Source: Bradyrhizobium agreste
Lineage (GTDB): Bacteria > Pseudomonadota > Alphaproteobacteria > Rhizobiales > Xanthobacteraceae
Assembly: GCF_016031625.1 (NCBI RefSeq)
Contig: NZ_JACCHP010000019.1
Location: 113,038 to 177,037, forward strand
Reading direction: 5' to 3'
Length of the DNA: 64,000 nt
The position numbers were made by a program, and so were the translations under genes. Position 1 is the first letter of the stretch; each line of letters starts with the position of its first letter. This document shows, one piece after another, positions 1 to 9,383 of the stretch. The notes below the pieces were generated by a model. That model did not search any database, was not told the origin of the DNA, and was given only the letters and a program-made list of their open reading frames with translations.

Positions 1-1169
1 GTCTTACCGAGATCCTTAACGGCCTCGAAGGTCGCGAACTCGACGTTGAAGAGCTCGCCGTCGACCTTCTCGACCTTTCGAATGTAGATGTTCTGCACGA
101 TGTCGCGGGTCTCGGGGTCGATCGAGATCGGGCCGCGCGGACTCTCCCACTTCTGGCCCTTCATCGCTTCGACCAGCTTGGTGCCGTCGGTGTCGCCACC
201 TGTCTTCTTCAGCGCCTCGTAGATCAGGTGGATGCCGTCATAGCCGCCCACGGCCATGAAGCCCGGACGGTTGCCGAAGGCCTTCTTGTAAGCCGCGACG
301 AAATCCTTGTTCATCTGCGACGGGTGCGCCGCGGAATACAGATGCGCGGTGACCGTGCCGAGCACGGCGTCGCCCATGTTGTTGAGCAGGTCGTCGTCGG
401 TGACGTCGCCCGGCCCGATCACCTTGATGCCGGCCTTGTCGAGGCCGCGTTCGGCATATTGCTTCATGAAGTTGCCGCCCTGGCCCGCCGGCACGAACAC
501 GAAGATCGCGTCCGGCTTTGCGTCCTTCATGCGCTGCAGGAACGGGGCGAAGTCGGGGTTCTGCAAGGGCACCTTGACCTCTTCGACCACCTCGCCGCCG
601 CCCGCGGTGAAGTTCTGCTTGAAGAAATTCAGCGCATCATTGCCGGGCGCATAGTCCGAGGTCAGCGTCGCCACCTTCTTGATGCCGTTCTTCACCGCCC
701 AGTCGCCGATGATGGTCGAAGACTGCGCCAGCGTGAAGCTGGTGCGCACGATATAGGGCGAACGCTCGGTGATGATGGAGGTGCCCGCCGCCATCACGAC
801 TTCCGGGATCTTGGCCTGCGTTGCGAGCGGCGCAGCGGCGAGTGCGGCCGGTGTCACGCCGAAGCCGGCGATGAAATTGACCTTGTCGTTGACGATCAGC
901 TCCTGAGCGGCGGTCTTGGTCTTGTCCGGGATTGCGGCGTCGTCCTTGACGATGATCTCGACCTTCTTGCCGGCGACGGTGTCGCCCTTCTGCTGCATGT
1001 AGAGCTTGATCGCGTTCTCGATCTGCTTGCCGGTCGAGGCCTGGCCGCCGGTCATCGGCAGGATAAGCCCGATCTTGACCGTGTCTTCCGCCTTGACGGG
1101 CACGACGGCCGCAAGGCCCGCGATAGCAACGACCGCTGCGGTGCGTGAAAAAATCCTGCGTTCGAACAT
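1..1169 (-). CDS. Branched-chain amino-acid type ABC transporter substrate-binding protein (3' end cut off)
   Basis: Periplasmic solute-binding protein of the type I fold used by liv-type ABC importers. Read on the minus strand it starts MFERRIFSRTAAVVAIAG, a Sec signal peptide with likely cleavage near VKA-ED, followed by VKIGLILPMTGG, the usual first strand and ligand loop of this family. Later stretches such as FIAGFGVTPAALA and GGYDGIHLIYEAL also fit the family. The ATG at 1169 has a good ribosome site (GGGGAGGG) about 7 bases upstream. About 389 codons are visible and no stop is reached, so the gene runs out of the window. The ligand cannot be told. It is separate from the complete liv operon further right, so it would need permeases outside the window or borrowed ones. 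Confidence 0.9.
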   Translation of the reverse strand, partial: MFERRIFSRTAAVVAIAGLAAVVPVKAEDTVKIGLILPMTGGQASTGKQIENAIKLYMQQKGDTVAGKKVEIIVKDDAAIPDKTKTAAQELIVNDKVNFIAGFGVTPAALAAAPLATQAKIPEVVMAAGTSIITERSPYIVRTSFTLAQSSTIIGDWAVKNGIKKVATLTSDYAPGNDALNFFKQNFTAGGGEVVEEVKVPLQNPDFAPFLQRMKDAKPDAIFVFVPAGQGGNFMKQYAERGLDKAGIKVIGPGDVTDDDLLNNMGDAVLGTVTAHLYSAAHPSQMNKDFVAAYKKAFGNRPGFMAVGGYDGIHLIYEALKKTGGDTDGTKLVEAMKGQKWESPRGPISIDPETRDIVQNIYIRKVEKVDGELFNVEFATFEAVKDLGK

Positions 1170-1360
1170 CAGATGTCCCTCCCCTTCATTCCTCACCTCT
1201 TGTGCGCCGGACCGAGTACCCGGTCCTTGCCGCGCTCCACTCACGGACAAGCCATGCCGTGCGGCCACATGGCGTCCTCTACAACCCCGTTGTCAATCGA
1301 ACGTTGGGCGACCATTCGGCGCAAGCCGCGTGATCTGCCTCAACGAGGGCGGGGAGAGAG

Positions 1361-1380
1361 ATTTGTACGATTGTACAAAT
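1361..1380. promoter_or_regulatory. Perfect inverted repeat, candidate operator
   Basis: ATTTGTAC and GTACAAAT are separated by four bases (GATT), giving a perfect 8-base inverted repeat. It lies about 190 bases upstream of the binding-protein gene that starts at 1169 on the minus strand. The TTGTAC/GTACAA arms resemble sites of GntR-type regulators, but no regulator gene is adjacent. That it is an operator is inference from symmetry and position. Confidence 0.4.
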
Positions 1381-1754
1381 AAAATGGTCCTGTCAACGAA
1401 AAAGCCCTGTGACGCTCGGCAGGGCGATGGCTTGTCGATGCGCCAGTCTAGGAGGACTGCACCACACCTTGGATGGAGGATTCCGCCTCTCATTTGCAGA
1501 ATCTGGACATTCTCAAATGCCTTCGCGACGAGCCACCCGGCGACGCCAATCGAACGACAAATACGCGATGTATACCGTACCAACTGCAGGTACCCTATCA
1601 AGCGCTAATTTTACTTATTATAGTACCATCTTTGTATACAGCTTCGCGCACCCTCGAATAGGCCAATTTTACATATTGAGAGCTATGGTTCGCCGCTCAC
1701 GCCGATCCGGGGCTCCAGCATCCGCGCCCGATCGGGGCACGACCAGAGATATTC
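1381..1754. other. Intergenic, AT-rich stretch before the lipoprotein gene
   Basis: No convincing gene is seen. The ORFs here on both strands have no family resemblance. From about 1550 to 1690 the base composition becomes clearly AT-rich compared with its surroundings (for example ACTTATTATAGTACC and TTTGTATACAG), which fits a promoter region for the small lipoprotein gene to the right. No exact -35/-10 pair is claimed. Confidence 0.5.
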
Positions 1755-2042
1755 ATGCGTTCCCGCTCGCTTTCGATCGCCGCCGCACTCGCCCTGCTCG
1801 CTCCCAATCTCGCAGGCTGCGGGACGGTCAACGAAAAGCTCTCCGCCGGCATGGGCGATTACGTCCCGCAATGGGCCGGCGGCCTGCCCGCTGATGCGCC
1901 GCCGCGACCCGGCACGCCGCAGTACGACGCCTATATGAGGGAACGCGAGCGCAAGCGGCTGATGCCGGCGAGCGATCGCGAGAAGGAAGAGCAAGGCCAG
2001 AAGGGCGCGACGGGGACGACGTCGGCTGGTGCGGTGCGGTGA
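1755..2042 (+). CDS. Small lipoprotein
   Basis: A 95-residue protein beginning MRSRSLSIAAALALLAPNLAGCG. It has a positively charged start, a hydrophobic stretch and a lipobox (LAGC, Cys about residue 22), so it should be exported and lipidated. The mature part is short, rich in Pro, Gly and charged residues (for example MRERERKRL) and shows no enzyme motif. Proteins like this are common in Bradyrhizobium, but the function is unknown to me. It stands alone; a palindromic repeat follows its stop directly and may end the transcript. Confidence 0.7.
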   Translation: MRSRSLSIAAALALLAPNLAGCGTVNEKLSAGMGDYVPQWAGGLPADAPPRPGTPQYDAYMRERERKRLMPASDREKEEQGQKGATGTTSAGAVR

Positions 2043-2051
2043 GAAACAATC

Positions 2052-2131
2052 GTCATTCCGGGATGGTCCGAAGGACCAGACCCGGAATCTCGAGATTCCG
2101 GGTTCGCCTCTTCGAGGCGCCCCGGAATGAC
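2052..2131. repeat. Dispersed palindromic repeat
   Basis: An 80-base element framed by GTCATTCCGGG and CCCGGAATGAC, with a strong inner palindrome at 2081-2102 (CCCGGAATCT / AGATTCCGGG). It belongs to the GTCATTCC-type palindromic repeats scattered between genes in Bradyrhizobium. It sits between convergent genes and could form a transcript-ending hairpin, though no T-run follows. Confidence 0.7.
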
Positions 2132-2138
2132 AATGCCG

Positions 2139-3002
2139 TCAATCCACGAACACCACGGTCTTGCGGCCGTTGAGGATGACGCGGTCATCGAGATGGTAGC
2201 GGATGGCCCGGGCCAGCACGCGGCGCTCGATGTCACGCCCCTTGCGGACCAGATCTTCCGGCGTGTCGCGATGGCTGATGCGCTCGACGTCCTGGTCGAC
2301 GATCGGGCCCTCGTCGAGATCGCGCGTGACGTAATGCGCGGTGGCGCCGATCAGCTTGACGCCGCGCTCATGGGCCTGGTGATAGGGCTTGGCGCCCTTG
2401 AAACCCGGCAGGAACGAGTGGTGGATGTTGATGCAGCGCCCCGACAGCCTTGCCGAGAGATCGTCGGACAGGATCTGCATGTAGCGGGCGAGCACCACCA
2501 GATCGGTCTTCGTCTTGCCGACGAGGTCCATGATCTGCGCCTCCTGCTCGCGCTTGGTCTCCTTGGTGACGGGCAAATGGTGGAAGGGGATGCCGCCGAA
2601 ATCGAGCCCGGCATAGATCTCGCGCGGGTGGTTGGAGACGATCGCGGTCGGAACCATCGGCAATTCGCCGGTGCGCCAGCGATAGAGGATGTCGACCAAG
2701 CAGTGATCGGACTTCGAGACCAGCAGCATCACCTTGCGATGCGCGGCGCGGTCGCGCATCTGCCATTCCATGCCGAAACGCTCGGCGATCGCGGCAAAGC
2801 CGGTCTGGAGCGCCGACAGCTCCACGGCAAGATCGGCCGCTGTGAACACCACCCGCATGAAGAACTTCTTGGTCTCGACGTCATCGAACTGCTGGGCGTC
2901 GAGGATGTTCTGTCCATTATGAGCGAGAAACGTCGACACCGCCGAGACGATGCCGGGACGATCCGGACAGGACAGGGTCAGGACATATTGATGGTCGGGC
3001 AT
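2139..3002 (-). CDS. purU: Formyltetrahydrofolate deformylase
   Basis: Hydrolyses 10-formyl-tetrahydrofolate to formate and tetrahydrofolate, balancing the one-carbon pool and feeding formate to purine synthesis. The 287-residue length is normal for the family. The N-terminus (about 5-85, YVLTLSCPDRPGIVSAV) is an ACT regulatory domain. The rest is a formyltransferase fold carrying the catalytic set Asn192, His194 and Asp230 in INIHHSFLPG and DLDEGPI. The gene is monocistronic and divergent from the HemD-like gene, with about 150 bases between them. The start ATG at 3002 is well placed for the ACT domain, although its ribosome site is weak. Confidence 0.95.
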   Translation of the reverse strand: MPDHQYVLTLSCPDRPGIVSAVSTFLAHNGQNILDAQQFDDVETKKFFMRVVFTAADLAVELSALQTGFAAIAERFGMEWQMRDRAAHRKVMLLVSKSDHCLVDILYRWRTGELPMVPTAIVSNHPREIYAGLDFGGIPFHHLPVTKETKREQEAQIMDLVGKTKTDLVVLARYMQILSDDLSARLSGRCINIHHSFLPGFKGAKPYHQAHERGVKLIGATAHYVTRDLDEGPIVDQDVERISHRDTPEDLVRKGRDIERRVLARAIRYHLDDRVILNGRKTVVFVD

Positions 3003-3153
3003 CTTGATGAACAGGCTTAGCTCTTGATGAAGGCTTGTGCAGCGGAACTATCCGCGATTGCGCCCTGCTCTAGCACCGACCCCGCCCTTGCGCCAATCCC
3101 ACGCGGAGAGTCAGGATGAACGGACGATTGCGATTGTCTGACCGGAGATACCC

Positions 3154-4014
3154 ATGCCCGACCGCCTGAACGGCACCCGCATCCTGATCCTGGAAACGCG
3201 CGAGGAAGCGCAGTTTTCGAAGCTGCTGGCCGAACAAGGCGCCGAGGTCGTGCAATGCCCGATGTTCACCATCCAGGATGCGCCGGACCCCGCCCCGGTC
3301 GAGGCCTGGATCCGCCGCGCCATCGACAAGCCCTTCGATGACCTCGTGCTGATGACCGGCGAAGGCCTGCGGCGGATTATGAAGCTCGCGCGCACCCGCG
3401 GGCTCGACCAGGCCCTGGTCACGTCGCTGGCCAGATCGCGAAAATTCACCCGCGGTCCGAAACCCGGCAGGGCACTGCGCGAGGTCTCTCTCGACGCGCA
3501 GCAGACGACGGAGAAGCCGACGACGGAGGGCGTCATCGAGATGCTTGCGAAGATCGACCTGAAAGGGCGCCGGCTCGGCTTGCAGCTCTATCCCGACAAG
3601 GACCACAGCGCGCTGACCAGCGCGCTCTCGGCGCAGGGCGCCGCGGTCGATACCGTGCTGCCCTATGTCTACGATTCCAAGGCGGCGGACGCCAACATCG
3701 TGGCCGCGATCGAAGCCATGGCTGAGGGGCGGATCGATTCCATCGCACTGACCAATCTCGGTCAGGTCCGCCGCCTGATTGAGACCGCGAGGGCGCATGG
3801 CCTCGAAGCGCGCCTGCGCGCCGGATTCGAGCGGACGCTGATCGCCTCAGTGGGGCCCGCAGTCTCCGGCGAGCTCGCCGCGCATGGCTTGCGCACTGAT
3901 ATCTCGCCGGTGGAGGACCACTATTTCATGCGCCCGCTGATCTCGGCGATGGCGCTCGCCCTCGCGGAGAAACGGCCGCACGTGGCAGGTTCGTCGCCGG
4001 ACGGCGACGCCTAG
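3154..4014 (+). CDS. Uroporphyrinogen-III synthase (HemD)-like protein
   Basis: A 286-residue protein resembling the two-lobed HemD fold, which closes hydroxymethylbilane to uroporphyrinogen III in tetrapyrrole synthesis. Evidence is the opening GTRILILETREEAQFSKLL, the middle QLYPDKDH and GAAVDTVLPYVYD stretch, and the closing DSIALTNLGQVRRLIE and IASVGPAVSGELAAHGL, which fit the second lobe. HemD is poorly conserved and has few invariant residues, so the enzyme activity is inferred. No other heme genes adjoin it, so it may be a secondary HemD-type protein and not the main synthase. Its last 4 bases overlap the convergent redoxin gene. Confidence 0.7.
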   Translation: MPDRLNGTRILILETREEAQFSKLLAEQGAEVVQCPMFTIQDAPDPAPVEAWIRRAIDKPFDDLVLMTGEGLRRIMKLARTRGLDQALVTSLARSRKFTRGPKPGRALREVSLDAQQTTEKPTTEGVIEMLAKIDLKGRRLGLQLYPDKDHSALTSALSAQGAAVDTVLPYVYDSKAADANIVAAIEAMAEGRIDSIALTNLGQVRRLIETARAHGLEARLRAGFERTLIASVGPAVSGELAAHGLRTDISPVEDHYFMRPLISAMALALAEKRPHVAGSSPDGDA

Positions 4015-4691
4015 CTCGCCACCTGCGAGGCGGCCGACATCAGCTCCTGTGGGCTCGGCGCTCCGAACATGCGCTGGCCGCCGTCAGGGACCTCGGTAAA
4101 CGTCCAGCGCACGATCCCTTCCCGATCGAGCAGGAACTGGCCGAACAGCTGGCCCGTGCCAGCCGCCGCCATGCGCTGATCGGCTTCGGTCATCTCGTAA
4201 CCGTCCTTGTTATTGAGGTACTCGGCGGCCGCCGGCCGGTTCATCGGGCGAGGCAGTTCGCCGGGCATGTCGACGTTCATGCTCATGACCACGTCCATAC
4301 CCACCTTGCGCGGCCACTCGGTCTCGTTCTCCGTGAACTCGATGGTGGGCAGGCCGAACGCGCGATGCGAGATCCGGTCGGGGTCGGACGCGGCAAGCAA
4401 ATTGGGCAAGGGGTGATAGCGGAAGTAGAGCCGCGCCCGGTCGATCGGCGTATTGACGACCGTAAGACTTTCGATGCCCTTCGTGCGCAACACACCGTCG
4501 AGCTGTGCCTGCGCGGCGATATGGCGCCGGCAAAACGGGCAGTGCAGGCCACGAAACAGGCCGACCAGTATCGGACTATGCCCGCGATAATCCTCGAGCG
4601 CGATCTTTCCTTCGCGCGTGATGGCGTCCAGCACGATGTTCGGTGCGCGATCGCCTGGCTGAAGTGGTGCATCGACGTGGCGGTCTGACAT
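4011..4691 (-). CDS. AhpC/TSA-type redoxin
   Basis: A 226-residue thioredoxin-fold protein of the peroxiredoxin/redoxin superfamily. It opens with PLQPGDRAPNIVL and DYRGHSPILVGLF, typical for AhpC/TSA proteins, and carries a CPFC active-site motif at about residues 51-54 (HCPFCRRH). This is a CxxC form, more like a thiol-disulfide redoxin than a classic 2-Cys peroxiredoxin. The C-terminal GQFLLDREGIVRWTF is also family-typical. AGGGAG precedes the ATG at 4691. It starts about 20 bases after the end of the broken cyclase gene and may once have been cotranscribed with it. The electron donor and substrate are unknown. Confidence 0.85.
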   Translation of the reverse strand: MSDRHVDAPLQPGDRAPNIVLDAITREGKIALEDYRGHSPILVGLFRGLHCPFCRRHIAAQAQLDGVLRTKGIESLTVVNTPIDRARLYFRYHPLPNLLAASDPDRISHRAFGLPTIEFTENETEWPRKVGMDVVMSMNVDMPGELPRPMNRPAAAEYLNNKDGYEMTEADQRMAAAGTGQLFGQFLLDREGIVRWTFTEVPDGGQRMFGAPSPQELMSAASQVAS

Positions 4692-4712
4692 GGTTGAACT
4701 CCCTCACATTGG

Positions 4713-6665
4713 CTAGTCAAGAAATGGCAGTACGATCAGCCCTGCGGGATCGAGGTCGTGCCGGGCGCAGACATCACGGGCCAACGCGAAATACCGCTCG
4801 GCCTCGGGCATGTCGCCTCGATCAAGGCTCAGTGTCGCAAGACCATCATAACACGGAAACAGCTGCTGCGGCTCGCCGGTCTCGGTCGCGACCTCAATGG
4901 CCTCGTCGTAGCAGCGCGCCGCGAGGTCAGGGCGGAAGTGGCATTGATGGATCTGCCCGAGCACGATTAGGGGAACCGGAAGATGCTCTCGCTGATCGAG
5001 CGCACGGTCGATTTCGATCGCCTTCTCGGCGGCCGGCACTCCTTCCTCGGCGCATCTGTCGGTGAAGGTGCAACAGGCGACAGCAAAATTGGCCAGCAGG
5101 CGCGCCTGGAAGCCGAGGTCGCCGATACGGCGCGCGACATCGAGCCCGCGCCTGCAAACCTCCATCGCTTTCGCCGGGTCAACGATCGTGTAGAGCACGC
5201 CAAGGTTGGTGTAGCCGCGACACGCCACGTTGAGGAGGCCGGCGGCTTCGGCTGCCGCGACACTTTGCTCCACCTCGCGCACCGCCTCCTGGTGTCGCCC
5301 AAGCCGCGCCAGCGCAACCCCCTTGGTGTTGAGCGCCTCCGCAATGGCGCGTGCCGCCTCGCTCCCGGCCTGCTCGTCTCCGTTCGCCGGCGCGGACTGC
5401 GCGAAGCCGAGCGCCTCGTCTGCCCACCTCGCGGCGGCGACGTGATCCCCCACACGAAACGCGAGACGGCCGCGCTCCTCCAGGAGGTGGGCCCACTCGA
5501 TCGGCGCGTCGGTCCCGCCAAGCCGCTCGGCCGCCTCGGCATAATGCGTCTCCGCGCTGGTGCGCTTGCCGGCGTCCCACAACAAGCGGCCGAGCTTGCG
5601 AAGAATTCGCGCTTCGCTGATCCGATCCCCGGCCGTGCGATGCTCCTCGAGGGCGCGTCGGTAGTGCTCCTCGGCCGTGCTTCGGCGGCCAGCTACGCGA
5701 CAGAGATCCGCGATCCGCTCATAGAGGACCAGGCATTCCGGGTTCCGTTCGCTGCCGGCGAGCAGCACGGCGAGGGACTGCTGATAGAAGCGGATGGCAT
5801 CGTCGTTGGCATAGCTCGCGCGTGCGCGATCGCCGGCCGCGCGCAGATAGCGCGCGCCTTTCGCCTTGCTTGCGCTGAGACTGAAATGGTGTCCAAGCAT
5901 GACGAGATCTTCGAGCCGCTCGGGCTCGACGCCATAGAGCCGCTCCAGCGCGGCGCCGATCCGTCCGTGGAGCTCGATCCGGCGCTGCAGAAGCAGGTTC
6001 TGATAGATCACGTCCTGAAGCATGGTCTGCGTGAAGCGGTAGGTCCGCAGCGAAATTGAGTTCGAGCCTGCGACCTCCTCGACGATCTCGGCGTCGCACA
6101 GAAGTTCGAGCCCCGGCTCGACCCTTGCCGGCTCGGTTGCCGCCGCACCGAGAACGGCCGCATCGAAGCGCGGGCCAATCACCGCGGCTTCCTGGGCCAG
6201 GTGCCTCACCTGATGCGGCAACCGATCCAGGCGCGCCAGCAACAACGCCTGAATGCTCGCCGGAATTTCGGCGGCGGCTTCATCCGACGTCATCCGCCAC
6301 TGCGCGCCATCACGTACGAGGGCGCCGGCTTCGATGAGGCCGCGGATGATCTCCTCGAGGAAAAGCGGATTGCCGCCGGCGCGCTCGAGGATACGACTGA
6401 ACAAATGTCCCGGCGATTCACGCAGGCCGTGACTGAAGTACGCCGCGAGCAGCCTTCGTCCGTCAGTGTCGCCAAGCGGAGCCAGCCGAAGAGTGGTGTG
6501 ACTAATCCGGCTCGAACCGAACTGGTCCAGCTCCAACATCGGCCGATGTGTGAACAGCAGCATCAGCCGCGAGCGCTCCAGCCGGTCCATCAGGAACCGT
6601 AAAGCTTCGAGCGACACCGCATCGGCCCAATGCAGATCCTCGACGATGATCAGCAGCGGCGACCG
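4713..6665 (-). pseudogene. C-terminal part of a split cyclase/AAA-ATPase/TPR regulator
   Basis: This reading frame continues the gene whose N-terminal part is at 6650-7774 but in a different frame. It begins in homologous sequence at about RSPLLIIVEDLHWAD, the Walker B region of a STAND-type ATPase. It then shows the NPLFLEEIIRGL motif, winged-helix-like sequence and a long series of TPR-like helices (for example RLGRHQEAVREVEQS and YTNLGVLYTI) to the stop at 4713. The frame is open upstream to 6818, but that extension is shadow sequence of the other half. With no start codon and ribosome site visible at the junction, this part is probably not made as one protein with the first half. See the partner entry for the break. 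Confidence 0.7.
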
Positions 6666-7774
6666 CGTTCGCCGAGCGGCGAGCAGACCGCCTGCCGGAT
6701 CGCCACGCCTGCGAAGCGATCCTCCTCGCCGATACGGGCGACGAATTCGCTCACCAGGCGCGTCTTCCCGATGCCGGCCTCGCCGACCAGCCGCACCAGC
6801 TGGGCCGCGCCGCCGCACGCGCGATCGAGGCTGCCGATCACGCGCGCAAGCTCGGCGTCACGTCCGATCAGCGGCGCATCGAGGCCCAGCGTGTCGAGGC
6901 CTCGTGCCGCACGGGGCGTCTCGAGCGGTCCCTTCAGACGATGGACCAGAACGCTCCCCATCTTGCCCTTGAGCGAGACCTCGCCAAGCGAATCGTAGGC
7001 GAACGCATGCCGCGTCAGACGGTAGGTCAACGGTCCGACCAGCACCTCGCCCGGAGGCGCCATCGACTGCAGTCGCTGGGCGGTATTCACGGTGTCGCCG
7101 GTGACCGAATAGGATTTGGCAACGCCCACGCCCAGCCCGCCCGCAACGACGTGTCCGGTGTTGATGCCGACATGGAGCAGCAGCGGCGAACCGGCATAGG
7201 CTTTCGCGCGCTCGCTAAGTCGCGCCGACCGGATGATCATGTCGAGGGCTGCGCGAACCGCGCGCTCCGGGTCGTCCTCGTGCGCGGCTGGCGCACCAAA
7301 CAGTGCGAGCAGCGCATCGCCGATGAATTTGTCCACGAAGCCGCCAAAGCTCTGCACCGCGGCCGTCAGCTCCGCGAACAATTCGTTCTGAAGCGTCTGC
7401 ATGATCTCGGGGTCGAGCCGCTCGCTCATCGCAGTGAAGCCGCTGAGGTCGGCAAACAGCACGGTGATGGTGCGGCGGTTCGCTTCGCTATCGATTTTGT
7501 CCGACGGCGGTCGAAATGCGTGTTGCGCCTCGGGAGTGAGCACGAGCGGTGGCGAAGAGGAGCTCGTTGGGACCGCCGTCGAGTCCGTCCGCACCGCTGC
7601 CTGCCCGCCGCCTTTGGCGGCCGCAGCGACGAGAGTGCCGCATTTCGGGCAATACGCGAAATCAGGTGCGCATGGAAAACCGCAACCAGGGCACGCGCTC
7701 GGCTGCTTCGTGCCGCAGTGCGGGCAGAAGGCAAAGCCGCTCTGAACCTCGAAACCGCAACCCGAGCAGTTCAT
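6650..7774 (-). pseudogene. N-terminal part of a split adenylate/guanylate cyclase-ATPase regulator
   Basis: The start ATG at 7774 opens with MNCSGCGFEVQSGFAFCPHCG, and a second CPGCG...CPKCG pair follows, so there are two zinc ribbons. A class III nucleotide cyclase domain follows (VLFADLSGFTAMSERLD, then FIGDALLALFG, HVGINTGHVVAGG, SVTGDTVNTAQRL). Next comes the start of a STAND-type ATPase with Walker A GEAGIGKTRL. Only about 30 residues later (SPLGERGRRC) the frame stops at 6650. Whole proteins of this family usually have about 100 residues between Walker A and the VEDLHWAD Walker B; here fewer than 50 codons separate them and the frame changes. I read this as an internal deletion plus frameshift. 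The cyclase domain itself looks intact and might still be made. Confidence 0.75.
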
Positions 7775-8112
7775 GGCCCAATACCTCGCGAGAGCCGCGA
7801 TGGCGCTATCCGCTGGGCCCGACCTCATGGGCCCAGGATGCGGACCAGAATGGGCTCGGCGCACCGGAAGAGCAAGCGGCTGCGACTGGTCTACCCCCTG
7901 CGTCGCGGATTGGACCGCGAAGCAATGCTGCGGGTGCACTGGCGATCGAAAGCCGCCCGCAGCGCGCAGTGATTCATGGCGCAGCGCAAATTGTCGGCAA
8001 GCATGGCGGCATGCCGTAGCGTCAATTGACACGCGCGTCGCCGGTACTACGCTCACGAACAGAAGAACGAATAAGAAGGGCAGGGAATCGCCGTGAAACC
8101 CGTCATCGCATC
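7775..8112. other. Divergent intergenic region
   Basis: It lies between the cyclase-type gene on the minus strand and the MFS gene on the plus strand. Open frames run through it on both strands (the cyclase frame is open upstream to 8149), but neither extension resembles the families. I see no clear repeat or hairpin. Promoters for both genes presumably lie here. Confidence 0.4.
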
Positions 8113-9375
8113 TTGAGCACAGCCGTACGACCTTCCGCGCTCGCGCCATTCCGCATCCGCAACTATCGCTTCCAGTGGCCGTCCGACCTGCTCACCTCCT
8201 GGGCGTTCGAGGTCGAGACGCTGGTGCTCGGCTGGTACATCCTGGTCGAGACCGGCTCGGTGCTGCTGCTCACCGTGCTCGCTTCACTCCAGTTCGTCGG
8301 AACACTGGTCGCGCCCGCGTTCGGCATGATCGGCGACCGCATGGGTCATCGCGATCTCCTGGTCGCGATGCGCCTTGCCTATACGGCGCTCTCGTCGACC
8401 ATCATGGTCCTGGCGCTGAGCGGTCATTTGTCGCCGCTGAGCGTCATGATCATCGTCACGATCATGGGCCTGATCCGCCCCTCCGATCTCGGCGTTCGCG
8501 GCGCGCTGCTGGCCGAGATCATGCCGGCCGAGCAGCTGGTGGGCGCCATCAGCGTTGCGCGCACGACTCAGGACAGCGCGCGCATTGCCGGAGCGTTGAC
8601 GGGCGCCGGGCTGTTCGCCGTCCTCGGTATCGGCCTCGTCTATGTGGCGATCGCCTGCCTTTACTTCACGGCAGCGCTGCTCATGCTCTGCCTGACCCGG
8701 CCGAAAAGGACCGTCACGACGAGCGATCTTCCCGCGAACAGCCATACCGTTTCGCGGCTGTTTGGTGACCTCAAAGAGGGGATCGTCTATGCCTGGAACG
8801 GCCCTGGAATGCGCGCGGCGCTGTGCGTCGCTTTCCTGGCCAATCTTACCGCATTTCCCTACACGGGCGGATTGTTGCCCTACATTGCGCGGGAGATCTT
8901 TCATACCGACCAGACCGGCCTCGGTTATCTCTCGGCGAGCTTCGCCGTCGGCTCGCTGATCGGCTCCATCACGCTCAGCCTGGTCAGTGGCGTGCGCATC
9001 GCGCGGCTTCTGATCGGCGCAACGCTGGCCTGGTACGCCATGCTGCTGGTGTTCGTCGAGGTCCGGACGATGCCGGTGGCGATGGCCTGCCTCGTCCTCG
9101 CCGGCACCGCCCAGAGCATGTCGATGATCTCGGCTGCCGTCATCCTGATGCGCACCGCGAGCGCACACCTGCGCGGTCGTGTCATGGGCGTGCGCATGAT
9201 GGTGATCTACGGCTTGCCGATCGGACTGCTCGCGGCCGGCAGCCTGATCGATGTCATCGGCTATTCCGCGACGGGCTCGCTCTATGCCGTCGCAGGCTTC
9301 GTCGCGATGCTGGCGATCGCGATCCGCTGGCGCGCCGACCTGTGGCCGGCGCACGCGCCCGCCAACGCACGATGA
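8113..9375 (+). CDS. MFS transporter
   Basis: About 420 residues with roughly 12 membrane segments, placing it in the inner membrane. GMIGDRMGHRDLLVAMRLAY matches the loop between helices 2 and 3 (G-x-x-x-D-R-x-G-x-R) of the major facilitator superfamily. The middle RPSDLGVRGALLAEIMP and GAISVARTTQDSARIAG resemble the MFS_3 (enterobactin-exporter-like) branch. The substrate is unknown. I chose the TTG at 8113 because recognisable family sequence (ALAPFRIRNYRFQW) begins soon after it; an in-frame ATG at 8026 would add 29 residues with no family character. The gene stands 8 bases before the end of the convergent Crp-type gene. Confidence 0.8.
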   Translation: MSTAVRPSALAPFRIRNYRFQWPSDLLTSWAFEVETLVLGWYILVETGSVLLLTVLASLQFVGTLVAPAFGMIGDRMGHRDLLVAMRLAYTALSSTIMVLALSGHLSPLSVMIIVTIMGLIRPSDLGVRGALLAEIMPAEQLVGAISVARTTQDSARIAGALTGAGLFAVLGIGLVYVAIACLYFTAALLMLCLTRPKRTVTTSDLPANSHTVSRLFGDLKEGIVYAWNGPGMRAALCVAFLANLTAFPYTGGLLPYIAREIFHTDQTGLGYLSASFAVGSLIGSITLSLVSGVRIARLLIGATLAWYAMLLVFVEVRTMPVAMACLVLAGTAQSMSMISAAVILMRTASAHLRGRVMGVRMMVIYGLPIGLLAAGSLIDVIGYSATGSLYAVAGFVAMLAIAIRWRADLWPAHAPANAR

Positions 9376-9383
9376 CGAGACTT

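Noticed and set aside
228..1148. Long plus-strand open frame over the binding-protein gene
   Set aside because: It is the complement shadow of a clear family member on the minus strand and has no family features itself.
1293..1601. 102-codon minus-strand frame in the first intergenic region
   Set aside because: No ribosome site, no family likeness, and it runs through the inverted repeat and AT-rich promoter-like DNA.
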